From: Streptomyces albireticuli
GTDB taxonomy: Bacteria; Actinomycetota; Actinomycetes; Streptomycetales; Streptomycetaceae
NCBI RefSeq assembly: GCF_002192455.1
Contig: NZ_CP021744.1
Coordinates: 2,634,001 to 2,698,000 of the forward strand
DNA: 64,000 nucleotides
Reading direction: 5' to 3'
Shown here one piece after another: positions 61,706 to 64,000 of this stretch. The notes below the pieces were generated by a model. The model searched no databases and was not told the DNA's origin. It was given only the letters and a program-made list of their open reading frames with translations. A program made the position numbers and the translations under genes. Each line of letters begins with the position of its first letter. Position 1 is the first letter of the stretch.

Positions 61706-62296
61706 ATGGCCCCACCCATGTCCGCGAACGAGTTCCTCGCCGCGCTCAGACGCGAGGGAGCCACCGTCGTCGAGGTCGACGGATGGCGCAATCACCACCG
61801 CGCGGGCCACGGCCCCTGGGGCCCGGTGAACGGCGTCATGATCCACCACACGGCCTCCTCGGGCACCGACAGCACCGTCCGCCTCTGCTGGAACGGCTAC
61901 GACCGGCTGCCCGGCCCGCTCTGCCACGGCGTGATCGCCAAGGACGGCAGGATCCACCTGGTCGGCTGCGGGCGCACCAACCACGCGGGGGCGGGCGACA
62001 GCGACGTTCTCCGCGCGGTGATCGCCGAGAAGCGGCTGCCACCCGTCCGCTGGGCGGACACCGACGGCAACGTCCACTTCTACGGCTTCGAGTGCGTCAA
62101 CCTCGGGAACGGCGAGGACCCGTGGCCGGCCGAGCAGCTGCTGGCCGCCGAGCAGGTGGCGGCCGCGATCTGCCGGCACCACGGCTGGACCGAGCGGTCC
62201 GTGATCGGCCATCTGGAATGGCGGCCGGGGAAGAGCGACCCGGTCGGCTTCTCCATGGAACGGCTGCGCGAACGGGTCCGTGAGCGACTCAAGTGA
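61706..62296 (+). CDS. N-acetylmuramoyl-L-alanine amidase (amidase_2, endolysin-like)
   Basis: 196 residues with no signal peptide. The zinc amidase fold shows His ligands in VNGVMIHHTASSG and a third ligand His/Cys region in ERSVIGHLEWRPGKSDPVGF, plus LCHGVIAKDGRIHLVGCGRTNHAG. It resembles the amidase_2 domain of phage and actinobacterial endolysins, which cleave the MurNAc-L-Ala bond. AAGGAGG precedes the ATG. With no export signal or wall-binding domain it may be a captured phage lysin or need lysis for release. Confidence 0.88.
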   Translation: MAPPMSANEFLAALRREGATVVEVDGWRNHHRAGHGPWGPVNGVMIHHTASSGTDSTVRLCWNGYDRLPGPLCHGVIAKDGRIHLVGCGRTNHAGAGDSDVLRAVIAEKRLPPVRWADTDGNVHFYGFECVNLGNGEDPWPAEQLLAAEQVAAAICRHHGWTERSVIGHLEWRPGKSDPVGFSMERLRERVRERLK

Positions 62297-62306
62297 CAAT
62301 AGGCGG

Positions 62307-63344
62307 ATGACCAGCGACCTCCCCGCCGAGCGCGAGCCTGATGCCGTCGGTGCCGCCGGTGGCGCCGGTACCGCCGACGCCGGCGGCGCGTCCGGGCTCG
62401 CCGCGCTGCGGCCGCGGCTGCCGTCCCCGCTCGTGGAGCTGGCGGACGAGCGGTTCGCGCGGCGCGGCGTACGGCTGCTGCTCAAGCGGGACGACCTGAT
62501 ACATCCGGACCTGCCGGGCAACAAATGGCGCAAGCTGGCGCCGAACCTGCGGGCCGCGGCGGCGTCCGGTCACCGCACGCTGCTGACCTTCGGCGGCGCG
62601 TACTCCAACCACCTGCGGGCCACCGCCGCCGCCGGCCGGCTGCTCGGCTTCGCGACCGTCGGCGTCGTGCGCGGCGACGAGCTCGCGGACCGGCCGCTCA
62701 ACCCCTCGCTGGCGCGCTGCGCGGCGGACGGCATGCGGCTGGTCTTCGTCAGCCGCGCGACGTACCGGCGCAAGACGGAACCGGAGGTGCTGGCCGCCCT
62801 GCTCGCGGAGGCCGGCGGCCCCTGCTTCGTCGTGCCCGAGGGCGGTTCCAACGCCGCCGCCGCGCAGGGCTGCGCCGAGCTCGGCCTCGAACTGCGCGGG
62901 ATGGCGGACGTCGTGGGCGTGGCCTGCGGCACCGGCGGCACGCTCGCCGGACTCGCGGCCGGGCTGGGCGAGGGCCAGCGGGCACTCGGCTTCCCCGTGC
63001 TCAAGGGCGGCTTCCTCGGCCAGGAGGTCGAACGCCTCCAGACCGAGGCGTTCGGCGGCCGGCGCGGCGACTGGCGGCTGGACGAGCGCTTCCACGCGGG
63101 CGGCTACGCCCGGACCACGCCCGAGCTGGACGCCTTCGCGGACGACTTCACGGCCCGGCACGGGTTGCCGCTGGAGCGGCTGTACGTGGCGAAGGCGCTG
63201 CACGGCCTGACGACGCTGACGGAGGCGGGGGCGTTCGCGAGGGGTACGACGGTGGCGGCGGTGGTGACGGGGGCGGCGGAGCCGGCGGAGCCGCCGGGGC
63301 GGACGCCCGCGGCGGGCTCTTCCCCCACCCCGCCCCTTCCCTGA
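62307..63344 (+). CDS. ACC deaminase/D-cysteine desulfhydrase family PLP enzyme
   Basis: About 345 residues. Fold-type II PLP enzyme: the lysine-bearing motif DLPGNKWRKLAPNL, LLTFGGAYSNHLRATAAAG, CFVVPEGGSNAAAAQGCAEL and the phosphate-binding GVACGTGGTLAGLAAG. It is close to D-cysteine desulfhydrase and 1-aminocyclopropane-1-carboxylate deaminase. The start is ATG 62307 or GTG 62280, which overlaps the amidase stop. Its last residues (TPAAGSSPTPPLP) and stop codon are encoded inside the left arm of a palindromic element, so the tail was probably replaced. Confidence 0.87.
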   Translation: MTSDLPAEREPDAVGAAGGAGTADAGGASGLAALRPRLPSPLVELADERFARRGVRLLLKRDDLIHPDLPGNKWRKLAPNLRAAAASGHRTLLTFGGAYSNHLRATAAAGRLLGFATVGVVRGDELADRPLNPSLARCAADGMRLVFVSRATYRRKTEPEVLAALLAEAGGPCFVVPEGGSNAAAAQGCAELGLELRGMADVVGVACGTGGTLAGLAAGLGEGQRALGFPVLKGGFLGQEVERLQTEAFGGRRGDWRLDERFHAGGYARTTPELDAFADDFTARHGLPLERLYVAKALHGLTTLTEAGAFARGTTVAAVVTGAAEPAEPPGRTPAAGSSPTPPLP

Positions 63345-63564
63345 ACCGGGGGCAAGCCCCCGGGCCCCCGGCCGCGCTGACGCGCGGTGGCCTCAAACGC
63401 CGGCCGGGCTGAATTTCAGCCCGTCTGGGGGCACCTCCCAGCGGTAGCCGGGGGAGTTCGAGGACCGGGGTCCGGGGCGGAGCCCCGGTTCGGGAAGGGG
63501 CGGGGCTGGGGAAAGGCCCCGCGCAGCGGCACCCCCACCCGCACCCGCACCCGCACCCGCACCC
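63314..63564. repeat. palindromic element, full copy with internal insertion (copy 5)
   Basis: Left arm (degenerate, 63314-63343), core (GGCCGCGCTGACGCGCGGTG, CTCAAACGCCGGCCGGGCTG), a partial central hairpin, then a 32-bp insertion (CTGGGGGCACCTCCCAGCGG onward, 63425-63456), the core again (GAGGACCGGGGTCCGGGGCG) and an intact right arm ending GCGCAGCGGCACCCC at about 63535. A tandem of CACCCG hexamers (63536-63564) follows, up to the antiporter stop. The 32-bp motif is itself, from memory, dispersed in many Streptomyces genomes. Confidence 0.8.
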
Positions 63565-63568
63565 ACCC

Positions 63569-64000
63569 TCACTCCTCCTCCCGGTACGCCGCCGCCTCCT
63601 CCAGATCCAGCCGCCGCAACAACGTCCGCAGCATCTCGTCGTCGATCCGCCGCGCGTCCCGCAGCGACACGAACACCTCCCGCTCCGCCCCGATCATCTC
63701 CCTCGCCAGCCGCCGGTACGTGTCGTCCGCCGACTCCCCCGTCGTCTCGTCGACCGCCCCGAGCCGCTCCCACACCGCGTTGCGGCGCCGTTCCATGACC
63801 GTGCGGAGGCGGTCGGCCAGGGGCTGCGGCAGGGACGCGCTCCCGTCGGCGAGGAGTTCGTCGAGGCGGCGCTCGGCGGCGACGGACGCCTCGCTCTGGG
63901 CCTGCGCCTCGGCGAGGGTCTCGGCGGCCCGGTCGCGGGCGGGCAGCCGCAGCCGGCGGATCAGCGGCGGCAGGGTGAGCCCCTGGACGACCAGCGTGCC
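63569..64000 (-). CDS. Na+/H+ antiporter (CPA1 family), C-terminal part
   Basis: Gene continues past the right edge; 143 C-terminal residues are visible. The first visible residues, TLVVQGLTLPPLIRRLRL, are the end of the last membrane helix of the NhaP/CPA1 family. The rest is the cytoplasmic regulatory tail, predicted fully helical (AAETLAEAQAQSEASVAAER, LREAMIGAEREVFVS-like, RTLLRRLDLEEAAAYREEE). It exchanges Na+ for H+ for pH and salt homeostasis. The stop lies 5 bp from the hexamer tract of the palindromic element. Confidence 0.85.
   Translation of the reverse strand, partial: GTLVVQGLTLPPLIRRLRLPARDRAAETLAEAQAQSEASVAAERRLDELLADGSASLPQPLADRLRTVMERRRNAVWERLGAVDETTGESADDTYRRLAREMIGAEREVFVSLRDARRIDDEMLRTLLRRLDLEEAAAYREEE

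Noticed and set aside
61706..62296. A prophage remnant around the amidase
   Set aside because: No other phage genes, integrase or attachment site nearby; codon use matches the chromosome.

Overview
The window is high-GC (about 72-75%) actinobacterial chromosome and almost certainly comes from a Streptomyces. It contains a conservon (cvnA-D), a fused 2-oxoglutarate decarboxylase (kgd), nickel superoxide dismutase with its maturation protease, a Lon protease behind an HspR-type operator, several MarR, PadR, LysR and ArsR regulators, GTG/TTG starts, and many secreted hydrolases with long Ala-rich signal peptides. The order lon, two-component pair, kgd, zinc oxidoreductase, malic enzyme, amino-acid ABC transporter, sodX/sodN matches, from memory, the SCO5285 to SCO5254 region of S. 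coelicolor. No rRNA, tRNA, insertion sequence, prophage, CRISPR array or biosynthetic cluster was seen.

Layout. Bases 1-7500: end of an NlpC/P60 peptidase, then a leftward block of a sensor kinase (cvnA), roadblock protein (cvnB), DUF742 protein (cvnC), Ras-like GTPase (cvnD) and a styrene-monooxygenase-like flavoprotein, with a divergent PP2C-like phosphatase. Bases 7500-16700: MarR regulator, GH25 lysozyme, large M4 metalloprotease, two-subunit molybdenum hydroxylase, MBL hydrolase and a divergent MarR with a clear operator. Bases 16700-26000: Lon, GlxA-type regulator, imine-reductase-like gene coupled to a DinB-like gene, rhomboid-like protein, spermidine-synthase-like protein and a two-component system. 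Bases 26000-31100: kgd, a small DUF6104 gene and a conserved hypothetical. Bases 31100-39000: DUF4097/PadR pair, GH5 endoglycoceramidase-like enzyme, zinc-type dehydrogenase, secreted beta-propeller protein, malic enzyme. Bases 39000-44000: polar amino-acid ABC transporter, CGNR regulator, sodX and sodN. Bases 44000-50000: DUF3592-like membrane protein, LysR/MFS pair, HATPase protein, SigF/SigB-type sigma factor, HAD phosphatase. Bases 50000-64000: GlsB-type protein, ArsR/P-type ATPase pair, envelope genes (glycine-rich membrane protein, LCP enzyme, TatA), alkaline phosphatase, orphan ketosynthase III, glutaminase, amidase, PLP enzyme, and the end of a Na+/H+ antiporter.

Most genes are housekeeping or stress-linked, and divergent regulator/target pairs with visible operators recur. 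The most unusual material is intergenic. One family of large GC-rich palindromic elements occurs at about 37.5, 47.1, 48.0, 60.3 and 63.4 kb. Two of these copies look like the halves of one element separated by a 0.75-kb segment carrying an HATPase gene. There are also two minisatellites, several perfect hairpin terminators, and three convergent gene pairs whose 3' ends overlap by 94 to 360 bp.

All calls come from reading the sequence and from knowledge of the families. No database search was possible. Starts were chosen by Shine-Dalgarno position, overlap with neighbours and remembered homologues.
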